DNA of 56,669 nucleotides from an uncultured Alphaproteobacteria bacterium. GTDB lineage: Bacteria; Pseudomonadota; Alphaproteobacteria; UBA7985. Positions 55,579 to 56,669 of this stretch are shown in pieces (the first letter of the stretch is position 1; every line of letters begins with the position of its first letter). A program made the position numbers and the translations under genes. Below the pieces are notes generated by a model, which was not told the origin of the DNA, made no database searches, and saw only the letters and a list, made by a program, of their open reading frames with translations. The DNA lies in assembly GCA_905479265.1 (NCBI GenBank), contig CAJQLX010000043.1, forward strand, positions 1-56,669, given 5' to 3'.

Positions 55579-56669
55579 ATGCGATATTTTCTCATGATTT
55601 TGGCCATTATGGTGGCCAGTTTGGGGATAAACCAAACAGCTTCTGCGCAGGCGTGTACGGGCTTTGCACTCTTGCAGGATGGCGATCAGTATACAGATTT
55701 AGGCGGCGGCCGAGCATTGCTCGACAACCGATGTTATCAACGCGCCCTGTGTATTGGTGGGACAATTTCAAACCTTGGCAGCAACCTCTATGGCTGTTTC
55801 GTTGAGCCAGGCTGTGAGGGCACCAAGAGTTTGCCGTTGAACGGTGTCGCGGCGAAAAATGCGGACGAAAGCTGGTCCGTTGGTGGCACCACAAGGGTCT
55901 ACTGTAACGTCATTTGTCCCGTTGGAGCGACTTTGACCAAGCAGGCCGGTAACACGTATTACTGTAAGGCTGAAGCGCCAGCGTGTAACGGGGTCGGCCA
56001 GCTGGAACTGGGCGACAAAATCTGGAAGCGCGCGGCGAACATGTGGAAGACCGAAGACGGTCGGAACACCTACTGTTCGGTTCAGTGCCCGGCGGGCTCG
56101 ACGTTGACGCACCAATCTGGCGATACGCACTACTGTAAGCCGAATGCGCCGGTGTGTAATGGCGTTGGGCAGTTGAAGTCCGGTGATGAGATCTGGAAGC
56201 GTGCTTCGAACATGTGGAAGACCAAAGACGGATCGAAAACGTACTGTTCGGTGAAGTGTGAGAACGGCACGACGCTGACCAAAACGAATGGTGACACGCA
56301 CGTTTGTAAGCCTAACGCGCCAGTGTGTAATGGCGTTGGTCAGTTGAAGTCCGGCGACAAAATCTGGAAGCGCGCAGCGAACATGTGGAAGACCAGAGAC
56401 GGTCAGAACACCTATTGTTCGGTAAAGTGTGAAAGCGGCACGACGCTGACCCACGTCAAAGGCGACACGCACATCTGTAAGCCGAACCCCCTGACCTGTC
56501 AGCAGATGTCTGACCGGTATGGCGTGAGCCATTTCAGCACTTGGGGCACCGCAACAGCGGCAATCAAGGCCGATTGGCAGGCGCAGAAATGCGCGACCTG
56601 TAAGCCCGGCCACGTTAAGGACGCCGAAGGCAAGTGTGGAAACCCTGCACCTGTTTGTAATGGCGTTGG
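55579..56669 (+). CDS. Secreted cysteine-rich 57-residue-repeat protein (partial, runs off the window)
   Basis: The frame is open from ATG 55579 to the window edge, 363 codons seen. A signal peptide is clear (MRYFLMILAIMVASLG..., cleavage ASA-Q at residue 23/24). The start is preceded by GGAAAGATGAG. A Cys-containing head (about 26-80) is followed by a degenerate repeat, three near-identical 57-residue repeats, a 52-residue linker with CATCKPG, and the start of a further repeat (PAPVCNGVG). Each full repeat has CNGVGQL, GDKIWKRA-NMWKT, TYCSVxC and THxCKPN, giving Cys at repeat positions 4, 34, 38 and 54, an even number fitting disulfides. No family is recognised. I infer an extracellular or periplasmic disulfide-rich protein; function unknown. 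Confidence 0.85.
   Translation, partial: MRYFLMILAIMVASLGINQTASAQACTGFALLQDGDQYTDLGGGRALLDNRCYQRALCIGGTISNLGSNLYGCFVEPGCEGTKSLPLNGVAAKNADESWSVGGTTRVYCNVICPVGATLTKQAGNTYYCKAEAPACNGVGQLELGDKIWKRAANMWKTEDGRNTYCSVQCPAGSTLTHQSGDTHYCKPNAPVCNGVGQLKSGDEIWKRASNMWKTKDGSKTYCSVKCENGTTLTKTNGDTHVCKPNAPVCNGVGQLKSGDKIWKRAANMWKTRDGQNTYCSVKCESGTTLTHVKGDTHICKPNPLTCQQMSDRYGVSHFSTWGTATAAIKADWQAQKCATCKPGHVKDAEGKCGNPAPVCNGV
55975..56487 (+). repeat. Tandem 171-bp repeat, three copies
   Basis: Copies start at 55975, 56146 and 56317, each exactly 171 bases (57 codons). They are highly similar at DNA as well as protein level, for example GCGAACATGTGGAAGACC in copies 1 and 3. A fourth copy begins at 56647 after an unrelated 159-base linker. 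Confidence 0.92.

Noticed and set aside
55425-55607. 60-codon minus-strand frame overlapping the start of the Cys-rich gene
   Set aside because: Overlaps the signal-peptide start of the supported gene and has no own support.
55768-56613. Long minus-strand open frame of 281 codons across the Cys-rich repeat region
   Set aside because: It is antisense to the repeat array; repetition of one codon pattern keeps it open. The plus frame has a signal peptide, ribosome site and conserved Cys, so it is the gene.

Overview
The window looks like a piece of chromosome from a free-living, probably marine, alphaproteobacterium. The evidence is gene content: heterotetrameric sarcosine oxidase, glycolate oxidase GlcDEF, a tRNA-Leu(UAG) next to the trigger factor gene, a GlnE adenylyltransferase, alanine dehydrogenase, and many small-molecule exporters and dehydrogenases. 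I cannot place it to genus from sequence alone. Genes are tightly packed. Many pairs overlap by ATGA or TAATG junctions, and several convergent pairs share their stop codons. No rRNA, CRISPR array, prophage or insertion sequence was seen.

Layout from left to right. 1-4.2 kb: the C-terminal part of a large acidic Thr/Asp-rich surface protein with a strong terminator, then a short-chain dehydrogenase-like gene and a sulfotransferase with a second terminator. 4.2-10.4 kb (minus): soxB-soxD-soxA-soxG for sarcosine oxidation, preceded by an EamA transporter. 10.6-16.6 kb: a secreted Sel1/SPOR-like protein, trigger factor and tRNA-Leu on minus, and lon on plus. 16.7-26.8 kb: one long purine operon, purM-N-F-D-C-E-L-Q, ending in a coupled small membrane protein. 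PurL is of the large enterobacterial kind but its glutaminase domain is a separate gene, and a PurR-like palindrome precedes purM. 26.8-36.8 kb: a patchwork of single genes (two Gfo/Idh/MocA oxidoreductases, an orphan iron-type ABC permease, an MFS exporter, an APH-fold kinase, an aldo/keto reductase, UDP-glucose dehydrogenase, a GIY-YIG-like protein and a small exported protein). 37.0-43.7 kb: glnE, a secreted von Willebrand A protein, alanine dehydrogenase and an EntS-like exporter.

43.8-50.5 kb is a coherent carbon module: a CitE/malyl-CoA-lyase-like enzyme, an MFS transporter, a FadR-type regulator and glcDEF. An inverted-repeat operator candidate lies between regulator and enzymes. Both enzyme sets plausibly meet at glyoxylate.

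50.5-56.7 kb encodes only exported proteins: a beta-barrel protein and a Tat-exported vanadium-haloperoxidase-like enzyme in one minus-strand unit, a second beta-rich outer-membrane-like protein, and, running off the right edge, a secreted cysteine-rich protein built from nearly identical 57-residue repeats. The two long AT-rich spacers in this block each carry an inverted pair of the same 10-mer (AAAAATTGAA). This region is the least explained part of the window and the best candidate for something undescribed.
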